Positions 1-7,044 are shown, counted from the first letter of the stretch. The stretch is 7,398 bases of DNA from Faecalibacterium sp. (GCA_017483235.1 JAFULE010000052.1:1-7398); one strand, 5' to 3'. Translations and numbers: made by a program. Notes: generated by a model from the letters alone, not told the origin.

Positions 1-15
1 CGGCAACGGCTGCCG
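1..15. other. Possible edge of a terminator hairpin downstream of the exporter operon
   Basis: CGGCA (1-5) and TGCCG (11-15) can pair around a five-base loop, just 16 bases after the stop codon of the exporter operon (reading leftward). The window ends here, so a longer stem or a U-tract cannot be checked. The 30 bases beyond the stop hold no other feature that I can see. Confidence 0.2.
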
Positions 16-30
16 GCGGCGAAATGGAGT

Positions 31-1797
31 TTATGCGGGTTCGGTGCCCTCGAACTGGCTGTTGTACAGTGTGGCGTAAAAACCGCCGGCGGCCAGCAGC
101 TGTTCGTGGCTGCCCTGCTCGACGATCTGGCCGTCCTTCATCACCAGAATGATATCCGCCTCCCGGATGGTAGAAAGCCGATGCGCCACAATAAAACTGG
201 TGCGGCCCTGCATCATCTGATGAAACGCCTTCTGAATGCGCACCTCGGTGCGGGTGTCAATGCTGCTGGTGGCCTCGTCCAGAATCAACATGGGCGGCAG
301 GCACAGCATTACACGGGCGATGCACAGCAGCTGCTTTTGGCCCTGGCTGATGTTGCCGCCGTCCTCGGTGATCACCGTGTCGTAACCGTTGGGCAGCCGC
401 TTGATAAAGCTGTGAGCGTGGGCGGCCTTGGCAGCGTCGATCACCTGCTGCAGGGTGGCGTCGGGGTTAGCGTAGGCGATGTTTTCCCGAATGGGACCGG
501 CCTTCAGCCAGGTTTCCTGCAGCACCATACCGTAGCTGCTGCGCAGCGAAGCGCGGGTCACCTGCCGGATGTCCTGCCCGGCCACCCGGATGGCGCCGCT
601 GTCCACATCGTAGTATCGCATCAGCAGGTTGATCAGGGTGGTTTTTCCGCAGCCGGTGGGGCCTACAATGGCAATGCGCTGGCCGGGCTGTACGTTCAAA
701 CTGAACTGTTCGATCAGGGGCCGGTCGGGCAGATAGCGGAAACTGACATCCTGCAGCTGCACATGGCCGTCCGGCACCAGCACAGCGGCCTGCGCCGGCT
801 CGGCAATTTCGCTTTCGGCATCCAGCAGTTCAAACACCCGGGCCGCGCAGGTAAGGGCGTTCTGCAGCTCGGTCACCACGCCGGAAATTTCGTTGAAGGG
901 CTTGGTGTACTGGTTGGCGTAGCTTAAAAACACGCTCAGCTGGCCCACCGTAATGCCGCCGGCTACTGCGTACAGCGCACCTACCAGCCCCACGCCGGCG
1001 TAGACGATGTTGTTCACAAACCGGGTGCAGGGGTTGGTCAGGCTGGAAAAGAAGATGGCGTTCAGGCTGGTTTTCTGCAGCTGATCGTTGATTTGGTCAA
1101 AGGCGGCAAGGGCGTCGTCTTCATAGCCGAAGGCCTGCACCACCTTCTGGCCCTCGATCATCTCGTTGATCAGGGCGGTCTGCCGGCCGCGCACGCTGCT
1201 TTGCTGCTGGAAGAACTTGTGGGTGCGTTTGGCCAGAAAACCGGCCACCACCAGACTAAGCGGGGTAATGCACACCACCACCAGCGTAATGGGCAGGTTG
1301 ACGCTGAGCATAAACAACAGGGTACCGGCAATGGTCAGCACACCGGTAAACAACTGGGTAAAACCCATCAGCAGGCCGTCGGTAAAGCTGTCCACATCGG
1401 CGATCACCCGGCTGACCAGATCGCCTGCAGGGTGGGTATCAAGCCAGCTTAAAGGCAGGCTTTGCACCTTGCGGATGGCGGCATTGCGCAGATCCTTTGC
1501 CACCGAATAGGTCACCCGGTTGTTGCACAGGCTCATAACCCACTGGGTCAGGGCGGTGGCGGCGGTAAGCAGGGCAATGCTGCCCATGATCTGCAAAACC
1601 GGGCCAAACTGCACCTGTCCTGCGCCGATCATCCGGTCGATGGCATTGCCGGTCAGAATGGGCACATACAGCTGGGCGGCCACGTTCAGCGCGGCAAACA
1701 ACAGGCTGAAGATCACATACCCGCAGTAAGGGCGGATCAGCTGCAGTACCCGCAGCAGGGTGCTGCGGCTGGCTGTGGGGGCGGTTTTGTCTGCCAT
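31..1797 (-). CDS. ABC exporter half-transporter, catalytic-site subunit of a heterodimer (TM288-like)
   Basis: This 588-residue protein is a half-transporter with an N-terminal six-helix membrane domain (about residues 24-310) and a C-terminal ATPase domain (about 345-580). It would sit in the cytoplasmic membrane and export an unknown substrate, such as a drug, lipid or peptide, using ATP. Visible motifs are Walker A GPTGCGKTT (379-387), Q-loop Gln427, signature ISQGQ (483-487), Walker B LILDE with catalytic Glu508, D-loop SSID, and switch His539. The ATP-hydrolysis residues are therefore intact, while the signature departs from LSGGQ. Its ATG overlaps the stop of the upstream gene (TAATG), and a GGGGG tract lies 9 bases before it, so the two genes are probably translationally coupled. 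Together with the upstream subunit it should form a heterodimer in which this protein supplies the Walker motifs of the active site. Family assignment is secure; the substrate cannot be read from the sequence. Confidence 0.95.
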   Translation of the reverse strand: MADKTAPTASRSTLLRVLQLIRPYCGYVIFSLLFAALNVAAQLYVPILTGNAIDRMIGAGQVQFGPVLQIMGSIALLTAATALTQWVMSLCNNRVTYSVAKDLRNAAIRKVQSLPLSWLDTHPAGDLVSRVIADVDSFTDGLLMGFTQLFTGVLTIAGTLLFMLSVNLPITLVVVCITPLSLVVAGFLAKRTHKFFQQQSSVRGRQTALINEMIEGQKVVQAFGYEDDALAAFDQINDQLQKTSLNAIFFSSLTNPCTRFVNNIVYAGVGLVGALYAVAGGITVGQLSVFLSYANQYTKPFNEISGVVTELQNALTCAARVFELLDAESEIAEPAQAAVLVPDGHVQLQDVSFRYLPDRPLIEQFSLNVQPGQRIAIVGPTGCGKTTLINLLMRYYDVDSGAIRVAGQDIRQVTRASLRSSYGMVLQETWLKAGPIRENIAYANPDATLQQVIDAAKAAHAHSFIKRLPNGYDTVITEDGGNISQGQKQLLCIARVMLCLPPMLILDEATSSIDTRTEVRIQKAFHQMMQGRTSFIVAHRLSTIREADIILVMKDGQIVEQGSHEQLLAAGGFYATLYNSQFEGTEPA

Positions 1798-3524
1798 TAC
1801 TGCTCGCCCCCTTTCTTAAACTGACTGTCGTAGATCTCTTTGTAGACCTCGCACTCGGCCAAAAGCTGCGCATGGATGCCGCTGCCCACCAGCCGGCCGT
1901 CGTCCAGCACAAGGATCCGGTCGGCGTGCATCAGGCTGGCGGCCCGCTGGCTGACAATAAACACGGTCATCTGCCCGGGCAGGGCGCGAATGGCTTTGCG
2001 CAGGGCTGCGTCAGTGGCAAAATCCAGCGCACTGGCGCTGTCGTCCAGAATCAGGATGCGGGGCTGCCTGACCAGTGCGCGGGCAATGGTCAGCCGCTGC
2101 TTCTGCCCGCCGGACAGATTGCGGCCGCCCTGTTCCACCACTTCGTCCAGGCCTAAAGGTTTTGCGCGAACAAACTCGGCAGCCTGTGCAGCTTCCAATG
2201 CGGCCCACAGCTGCGCGTCATTGGCGGTGGGGTTGCCCCACAGCAGGTTGGAGCGGATGGTACCGCTGAACAGCTGGGCCTTCTGGGGCACAATGCCCAC
2301 CATGCTCCGCAGTGCTTCGCGGGGCCAGTAGTGGGCCGGTACCCCGAACAGCAGCACACTGCCGGCGGTGGTGTCATAAAAGCGGGGGATCAGGTTGACA
2401 AGGCTGGTTTTGCCGCTGCCGGTGCCGCCGATCACGCCGATGGTCTGGCCGGGCAGGGCCTCAAAGCTGACGTCGGTCAGGCTTTCGTCACCGGCGCCTG
2501 TGTACTGCAGGCTTACCCGGTCAAACCGCACCGCGGGGGAGGATGCATCGCAGACGGGCATTTCTGTGGGGAAAGCCATACCGGGTTGGGTTTCCAGCAC
2601 CGCCTGCACGCGCCCGGCACAGGCCAGCGCCTTGGTGGTAAGCACAATGGTGTTGGCCAGTTTGACCAGCTCCACCAGGATCTGGGTCATATAGCTGACC
2701 AGCGCTACAATGTCGCCATTCAGCAAAACGCCGTCGTTCACCCAACGTCCGCCGCAGTACAGAATGGCAATGATGGTCAGGTTTACCACCACATAGGTCA
2801 GCGGGTTCATCAAGGCTGACAGACTGCCTGCTTTCTGCTGCAGGGCGGTCAGCAGGCCGTTGGCCGCTTCGAACCGATCCACCTCAGCCTGCTGCTTGTT
2901 AAAGGCGCGCACCACACGCACCCCCGAAAGGTTCTCGCGGGTCACACCGGTCACACCGTCCAGCGCCTGCTGCACCTGCCTGAACAGCGGACGGGTCAGC
3001 AGCATTACCCCAAATACCACCGCGGCCAGCAGCAGAATGGACACCGCAAAAATCACTGCGGCGCGGGCGTCGATGGTAAAGGCCATCACCATGCTGCCCA
3101 CCACGATGAAGGGACTGCGCAGAAACAGCCGCAGCGCCATGTTGATGCCGCTTTGAATCTGATTAATGTCGCTGGTCATGCGGGTGATCAGGGTGCTGGC
3201 CCCCAGTTTGTCCATGGCCGAATGATCAAGGCTTTGAATATGGGCAAACAGGGTGTGCCGCAGCGCAGTGGAATAACCCACCGCTGCCCGGGCGGCAAAA
3301 TACTGGGCGGTCAGGCTGCAGCTTAGGCCAATAAAGCCCAGCGCCACCAGCAGACCGCACCGGGCCAGAATGTAGCCGCGGTCGCCGGCGGCAATGCCGG
3401 TGTTGATGATATCGGCCATGACCAGCGGCACAAACAGGTCGAAAAAGGCTTCCAGCATTTTAAACAGCGGGGCGATTACGCTTTCTTTTTCGTACCCGCG
3501 CAAAAACCGAAGCATTTGTTTCAT
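1797..3524 (-). CDS. ABC exporter half-transporter, degenerate-site subunit of a heterodimer (TM287-like)
   Basis: This 575-residue protein has the same layout as its partner: six membrane helices (about residues 18-40, 52-78, 130-152, 155-178, 238-258, 268-295) and an ATPase domain (about 332-570). Motifs are Walker A GGTGSGKTS (366-374), Q-loop Gln414, a perfect LSGGQ (470-474), and Walker B LILDD, in which the catalytic Glu is Asp495. The switch-loop His is Gln526 (IVSQR). These two substitutions mark the degenerate half of heterodimeric exporters such as TM287/288. The normal LSGGQ should complete the active site built on the partner's Walker motifs. The ATG at 3524 is supported by AAGGGAG seven bases upstream. 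It is the first gene of the operon, read from a candidate promoter at 3558-3586. No regulator gene lies next to it in the window. The exported substrate is unknown. Confidence 0.95.
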   Translation of the reverse strand: MKQMLRFLRGYEKESVIAPLFKMLEAFFDLFVPLVMADIINTGIAAGDRGYILARCGLLVALGFIGLSCSLTAQYFAARAAVGYSTALRHTLFAHIQSLDHSAMDKLGASTLITRMTSDINQIQSGINMALRLFLRSPFIVVGSMVMAFTIDARAAVIFAVSILLLAAVVFGVMLLTRPLFRQVQQALDGVTGVTRENLSGVRVVRAFNKQQAEVDRFEAANGLLTALQQKAGSLSALMNPLTYVVVNLTIIAILYCGGRWVNDGVLLNGDIVALVSYMTQILVELVKLANTIVLTTKALACAGRVQAVLETQPGMAFPTEMPVCDASSPAVRFDRVSLQYTGAGDESLTDVSFEALPGQTIGVIGGTGSGKTSLVNLIPRFYDTTAGSVLLFGVPAHYWPREALRSMVGIVPQKAQLFSGTIRSNLLWGNPTANDAQLWAALEAAQAAEFVRAKPLGLDEVVEQGGRNLSGGQKQRLTIARALVRQPRILILDDSASALDFATDAALRKAIRALPGQMTVFIVSQRAASLMHADRILVLDDGRLVGSGIHAQLLAECEVYKEIYDSQFKKGGEQ

Positions 3525-3557
3525 GGTAAAACTCCCTTACAGTGTTCGCTAACTTTT

Positions 3558-3586
3558 AGAATACCACAAAAAAACAAAAATGGGAA
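3558..3586 (-). promoter_or_regulatory. Candidate sigma-A promoter of the ABC exporter operon
   Basis: Reading leftward, a -35-like TTCCCA (3586-3581; 4 of 6 consensus) is followed by a 17-base T-rich spacer and then TATTCT (3563-3558; 4 of 6). The TATTCT is preceded by TGG, giving an extended -10 element. Initiation near 3551 would leave a leader of about 27 bases before the ATG at 3524, including the AAGGGAG ribosome binding site. This comes from motif reading only; no transcript data are available. Confidence 0.5.
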
Positions 3587-3614
3587 ATGCGGTTTTATCA
3601 CCCTTCGTTGTGCA

Positions 3615-3718
3615 GCGACAAACCTTTTTCAGTACATAAAATGTTCACAAATCGCCTAAAAATTTTACATACCCATACGGTATGCTAAAGAATATCAAAA
3701 CTGCTGAATTTGTCGGAG
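3615..3718 (+). promoter_or_regulatory. Promoter and ribosome-binding region upstream of dnaK-like gene
   Basis: Two candidate sigma-A promoters can be read rightward. One is GCGACA (3615-3620), a 16-base spacer, then TAAAAT (3637-3642). The other is TTTACA (3664-3669), an 18-base spacer, then AAGAAT (3688-3693). Neither is a strong match, and I cannot choose between them. GGAG at 3715-3718 lies 11 bases before the ATG at 3730 and is the likely ribosome binding site, with slightly long spacing. No CIRCE element (TTAGCACTC-N9-GAGTGCTAA) and no CtsR-type heptad repeat was seen, so there is no visible sign of classical HrcA or CtsR heat-shock control. Confidence 0.35.
3674..3684. repeat. Short palindrome in the dnaK-like upstream region
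   Basis: CATAC-G-GTATG is an 11-base inverted repeat with one central base. It is preceded by another CATAC copy at 3668-3672, giving CATACCCATAC. It falls between TTTACA (3664-3669) and AAGAAT (3688-3693), one of the candidate promoters, so it could be an operator. It is short enough to occur by chance, and no cognate regulator is visible. Confidence 0.25.
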
Positions 3719-3729
3719 CGTGAACGCGT

Positions 3730-5544
3730 ATGAGTAAAGTGATCGGCATCGATCTGGGTACCACCAATTCCTGCGTGGCGGTGGTCGAAGGCGGTAAGCC
3801 TGTGGTCATCCCCAACGCCGAGGGCGAACGTACCACCCCCAGTGTGGTGGCTTTTTCCCGGGAGGGCGATCGTCTGGTGGGCGGCACGGCCAAGCGCCAG
3901 CTTGCCACCAACCCCGGCCGCACCGTGTCCAGCATCAAGCGGCAGATGGGCAGCAGCTACCGTGCCCGCATCGATGGCAAGGATCTGACCGCGCAGGAAA
4001 TCAGCGCCATGATCCTGTCCAAGCTGCGGCGCGATGCCGAAAGCTATCTGGGCCAGCCGGTCACCCAGGCGGTGATTACAGTACCCGCCTATTTTGACGA
4101 CAGCCAGCGCAAAGCCACCCAGGACGCCGGCCGCATTGCCGGGCTGGAGGTGCTGCGCATCATCAACGAGCCCACCGCTGCAGCCCTTGCCTATGGGCTG
4201 GAAAACGAGCAGAACCAGAAAATTCTTGTCTACGATCTGGGCGGCGGCACCTTTGACGTGTCCATCATTGAAATTGACGACGGTGCCTTTACGGTGCTGG
4301 CCACCGGCGGCGACACTGCGCTGGGCGGTGACGACTTTGACCAGCGTATTGTGGATCATCTGGTGGCAGAGTTCAAAAAGACCGACCGCATCGACCTTGC
4401 CAAAGACCCGGCTGCGCTGGGCCGCCTGAAAGAGGAGGCCGAAAAGGCCAAAAAAGAGCTTTCCAGCACGGCATCGGTGCAGATCAACCTGCCCTTTATT
4501 GCGGTGGGCAAGGATGGCCCCCATCATCTGGATGTGACCATGACCCGCGCCCAGTTCGAGATGCTGACCGGGGATCTGCTGGCCCGCACGGTACAGCCGG
4601 TGCAGACCGCACTGAAGGACGCCGGCCTGACCCCGCGCGACCTGACCCGCGCCCTTCTGGTGGGCGGCAGTACCCGCATGCCCGCGGTGGAGCGCAAGGT
4701 AAAAGAAATTTTGGGCTTTGCCCCCAGCCGCAACCTGAACCCGGATGAATGTGTGGCTATGGGTGCGGCGGTGCAGGGCGCCATTCTGCAGGGCGGCGGC
4801 AAGCTGGCCGGCGCTTCGGGGCAGGCGGCCCGCGGCCTTGTGCTGATGGACGTTACCCCCCTGACCCTTTCCATCGAAACACTGGGCGGCGTGGCTACCC
4901 CGCTGATCACCCGCAACAGCATGATCCCCACCCGTAAAAGCCAGATCTTCACCACGGCCCGGGCGTTCCAGACCTCGGTAGAGATCAATGTGCTGCAGGG
5001 CGAACGACATTTTGCCCGCGACAACAAATCGCTGGGCAAGTTCAAGCTGGGCGGCATCCGCACCGGTTTTATGGAAAAACCCCAGATCGAGGTCACCTTC
5101 GACATCGATGTCAACGGCGTGGTCAAGGTGTCGGCCAAGGATCTGGGCACCGGTCGCCAGCAGGAGATCACCATCACCGGCTCCACCAATCTGTCCGAGC
5201 AGGAGGTGCAGCGTGCCATGGCAGATGCTGCCGCTTATGAAGCCGAGGATGCCAGCCGCCGTGCCCGGCTGGAGCTGCACAACCACGCCGAACTGTTGGC
5301 CGCCCGGGTGGAGCAGGCGTTGGAGCAGTTCAAAAAGCAGCTGGACAAGGCCGAGGTAAGCGAAGTAAAGGCTGACCTTGCCGCACTGCGCCGCTGCCTG
5401 CGTAAGGACCGCCCTGACAAGATGGACCAGAAGGAAGAGAACGCCCTGCGGCAGGCCAAGCAGAAGCTGGAGCAAAGCGCTGCCCACCTGATGTGTTTGT
5501 ACCAGCAGGCACAGCAGACTTCCGGTGAAGAAAATAGCCTGTGA
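3730..5544 (+). CDS. dnaK: DnaK/Hsp70-family molecular chaperone, solo paralogue
   Basis: This 604-residue cytosolic chaperone binds unfolded peptide segments in an ATP-dependent cycle, normally with DnaJ and GrpE. The nucleotide-binding domain (about 1-365) carries phosphate loop 1 IGIDLGTTNS (5-14), a Lys at 70 in the position of the catalytic Lys of E. coli DnaK, phosphate loop 2 YDLGGGTFDVS (168-178), GGDTALGG (193-200) and the adenosine motif LVGGSTRMPAV (310-320). The substrate-binding beta domain (about 375-485) includes DVTPLTLSIETLGG, VLQGER and IEVTFDID. A charged helical lid follows (about 488-595). Oddities: the linker between ILQ and LVLMDV is about ten residues longer than in E. 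coli DnaK and lacks the DVKD acidic motif. The usual PPAP turn of the peptide-binding domain is RTGFMEK. The C-terminus ends in EENSL without the glycine-rich, acidic tail. No co-chaperone gene adjoins it, so it is probably a second DnaK rather than the housekeeping copy. The ATG at 3730 gives the canonical MSKVIGIDLGTT start. Confidence 0.95.
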   Translation: MSKVIGIDLGTTNSCVAVVEGGKPVVIPNAEGERTTPSVVAFSREGDRLVGGTAKRQLATNPGRTVSSIKRQMGSSYRARIDGKDLTAQEISAMILSKLRRDAESYLGQPVTQAVITVPAYFDDSQRKATQDAGRIAGLEVLRIINEPTAAALAYGLENEQNQKILVYDLGGGTFDVSIIEIDDGAFTVLATGGDTALGGDDFDQRIVDHLVAEFKKTDRIDLAKDPAALGRLKEEAEKAKKELSSTASVQINLPFIAVGKDGPHHLDVTMTRAQFEMLTGDLLARTVQPVQTALKDAGLTPRDLTRALLVGGSTRMPAVERKVKEILGFAPSRNLNPDECVAMGAAVQGAILQGGGKLAGASGQAARGLVLMDVTPLTLSIETLGGVATPLITRNSMIPTRKSQIFTTARAFQTSVEINVLQGERHFARDNKSLGKFKLGGIRTGFMEKPQIEVTFDIDVNGVVKVSAKDLGTGRQQEITITGSTNLSEQEVQRAMADAAAYEAEDASRRARLELHNHAELLAARVEQALEQFKKQLDKAEVSEVKADLAALRRCLRKDRPDKMDQKEENALRQAKQKLEQSAAHLMCLYQQAQQTSGEENSL

Positions 5545-5548
5545 TCCG

Positions 5549-5596
5549 AAAACAAAAGCGCCCCCGCAGCCAATGGCCGCGGGGGCGCGCTGTTTT
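5549..5596. terminator. Bidirectional intrinsic terminator between dnaK-like gene and amino acid ABC operon
   Basis: A perfect 10-bp GC-rich stem pairs 5558-5567 (GCGCCCCCGC) with 5579-5588. Inside it is a small GCC/GGC stem closed by an AAT loop. On the leftward transcript the stem is followed by TTTTGTTTT, a strong U-tract. On the rightward transcript it is followed by GCTGTTTT, a weaker tract. AAAACA (5549-5554) is also complementary to TGTTTT (5591-5596). The element lies in the 50-base gap between the stop codons of two convergent genes, so it very likely ends transcription from both sides. Confidence 0.88.
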
Positions 5597-6350
5597 ACAG
5601 CAGTTTGGAAAGGAAGGTTTTCAGGCGGGGATGCTTGGGGTTCGAGAAAAACTCTTCGGGGGCTTCGTCCACCTGCACGGTGCCTTCGTCAATGAAGATG
5701 ACCCGGTTGGCCACCTCGCGGGCAAAGCCCATCTCGTGGGTCACCACCAGCATGGTAATGCCGCTGCGGGCCAGCTCTTTCATCAGCTCCAGCACCTCGC
5801 CCACCATTTCGGGGTCCAGTGCGCTGGTAGGTTCGTCGAACAGGATCACGTCCGGGTCCATGGCCAGCGCGCGGGCAATGGCAATGCGCTGCTTCTGGCC
5901 GCCCGACAGGCTGGCAGGGTATACATCGGCCTTTTCGCTCAGGCCGACGCGGGCTAGCAGCTCGTCGGCTTTGGCGCTGGCGGCGGCCTGATCCTTCATC
6001 TTCAGCAGCACCGGGGCAAGGGTCAGGTTTTCCTTCACCGTCTTGTGGGGGAACAGGTTGAAATGCTGGAACACCATGCTCATCTTGCGGCGGGTGGCGT
6101 CGATATGCTTTTCGGTCACCTCTTCGCCGTGGAATTTGATCACACCCTCGGTGGGGTCTTCCAGATGGTTCAGGCAGCGCAGAAAGGTGCTTTTGCCGCA
6201 GCCCGACGGGCCGACCAGACACACCACGTCGCCTTTGTAAATATCGATATCAATGCCCTGCAGCACGTTCAGCTGCTGGGGCATTTTTTTGGTGCCGCCG
6301 TAGGTTTTGTACAGCCCGCGCACCTCAATGATCTTTTCGTTAGCGGTCAC
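5595..6350 (-). CDS. Polar amino acid ABC importer, ATP-binding protein (GlnQ/HisP type)
   Basis: This 251-residue cytoplasmic ATPase drives import of an amino acid through the adjoining permease. Motifs in order are A-loop Tyr17, Walker A GPSGCGKST (47-55), Q-loop Gln95 in VFQHFNLFPH (93-102), LSGGQ (148-152), Walker B VILFDEP (168-174) with catalytic Glu173, SALD, and switch His205 in VTHEMGFA. All catalytic residues are present, and the length is normal for the family. The FNLFPH and HEMGFA segments are typical of the polar amino acid group. A small insertion, GGTKKMPQQ (18-26), lengthens the stretch between the A-loop and the next strand. The start is a GTG that overlaps the permease by 11 bases; AGGAGG at 6366-6361 supports it, and no nearby ATG exists. 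It is the last gene of the operon, ending inside a strong terminator. The particular amino acid carried cannot be told from the ATPase. Confidence 0.96.
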   Translation of the reverse strand: MTANEKIIEVRGLYKTYGGTKKMPQQLNVLQGIDIDIYKGDVVCLVGPSGCGKSTFLRCLNHLEDPTEGVIKFHGEEVTEKHIDATRRKMSMVFQHFNLFPHKTVKENLTLAPVLLKMKDQAAASAKADELLARVGLSEKADVYPASLSGGQKQRIAIARALAMDPDVILFDEPTSALDPEMVGEVLELMKELARSGITMLVVTHEMGFAREVANRVIFIDEGTVQVDEAPEEFFSNPKHPRLKTFLSKLL

Positions 6351-7044
6351 TCTGCGCCAGCCTCCTTTCCAGAATATTTACCAGCTTGGTCAGTACCAGC
6401 ACCACCACCAGATAGATGGCGGCAATGGCCAGCAGCGGGGGGAAGTAGTCGAAGGTCTGGCTGGTGATCTGCATGGCGCCGCGGGTCAGCTCGCCCAAAC
6501 CAATGTAACCGGCGATCGAGGTTTCTTTCAGCAGGGCGATGCCTTCGTTGCACAAACTGGGCAGGGTGCTTTTCAGCGCCTGCGGCAGAATGATGTGCAG
6601 CATGGTCTGCCAGTACGAAAGGCCAAGGCTGCGGCCGGCTTCCATCTGGCCGGGGTCAATGCTCATAATACCGCCGCGGAAGATCTCGGCCACGTAAGCG
6701 CCCGAGTTAAAACCAAAGGCAAAAATAGCCACAGGCACCTTGCCGGGGTCGTAGGTGACAAAGATAACGTAGTAGGCGATCAGCAGCTGTACCATCACGG
6801 GGGTGCTGCGGATCACGGTCAGATACAGCCGGCACACGGCGTCCAGCAGCTTCAGACCAAAGCTGGGGCGCAGGGCCTTGTCGTGGGTCACACGCACCAT
6901 GGCCACCGCAGCGCCCAGCACAAGGCCGAACACCAGCGCGCCAAGGGTGATGATCAGGGTGTTTTCCAAACCGTTCATCAGATATTGCCAACGGTTTTTT
7001 TCAATAAAATTCAGTACAATGTGGCGTTGCCAGAACTCGGCCAT
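6340..7044 (-). CDS. Polar amino acid ABC importer, permease (HisM/GlnP type)
   Basis: This 234-residue integral membrane protein forms the channel of a type I ABC importer, probably as a homodimer because only one permease is visible here. Its N-terminus (IVLNFIEKNRWQYLMNGLENT) is typical of Firmicute amino acid permeases. About five membrane segments can be seen (roughly 24-50, 72-97, 101-122, 163-186, 202-224). The ATPase-contacting EAA loop is at 135-156, with EAGRSLGLSYWQT followed by LPQA. VIRSTPVMVQLL (77-88) and LLKETSIAGYIG (171-182) are family hallmarks. The ATG at 7044 has GAGGAG five bases upstream. It follows the binding-protein gene by 84 bases, which contain a hairpin, and overlaps the ATPase gene at its 3' end. 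The protein looks complete. Confidence 0.96.
   Translation of the reverse strand: MAEFWQRHIVLNFIEKNRWQYLMNGLENTLIITLGALVFGLVLGAAVAMVRVTHDKALRPSFGLKLLDAVCRLYLTVIRSTPVMVQLLIAYYVIFVTYDPGKVPVAIFAFGFNSGAYVAEIFRGGIMSIDPGQMEAGRSLGLSYWQTMLHIILPQALKSTLPSLCNEGIALLKETSIAGYIGLGELTRGAMQITSQTFDYFPPLLAIAAIYLVVVLVLTKLVNILERRLAQSDR
6361..6366 (-). promoter_or_regulatory. Shine-Dalgarno site that fixes the GTG start of the importer ATPase
   Basis: A perfect AGGAGG on the minus strand lies 10 bases before the GTG at 6350, inside the last codons of the permease gene. Because the ATPase begins with GTG and overlaps its neighbour, this site is the main reason to place the start there. It implies independent or coupled re-initiation at that point. 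Confidence 0.75.

Noticed and set aside
106..927. A 273-codon plus-strand frame opposite the second exporter subunit
   Set aside because: It lies entirely within a well-supported ABC gene, has no domain or ribosome site that I can see, and has the His/Gly/Gln-rich composition of a GC-rich antisense shadow.
2331..2819. A 162-codon plus-strand frame inside the first exporter subunit
   Set aside because: It is another antisense shadow; the opposite strand encodes Walker A and membrane segments of a clear ABC exporter.
3541..3553. A possible CIRCE or MarR-like operator (AGTGTTCGCTAAC) before the exporter operon
   Set aside because: It shares only a few bases with half of a CIRCE element, lacks the inverted partner, and has only TTA/TAA ends as symmetry. 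It is too weak to call.
3608..3621. TTGT-N6-ACAA inverted repeat in the divergent gap
   Set aside because: Arms of four bases are expected by chance in AT-rich intergenic DNA, and the inner bases do not pair.
3685..5487. A 600-codon open frame on the minus strand covering almost the whole dnaK-like gene
   Set aside because: Long antisense frames opposite dnaK/hsp70 genes are a known effect of GC-rich, conserved codon use and have been misannotated as NAD-specific glutamate dehydrogenase. The translation is rich in Gly, His, Gln and Ala with no recognisable domain, and the sense gene is unmistakable.
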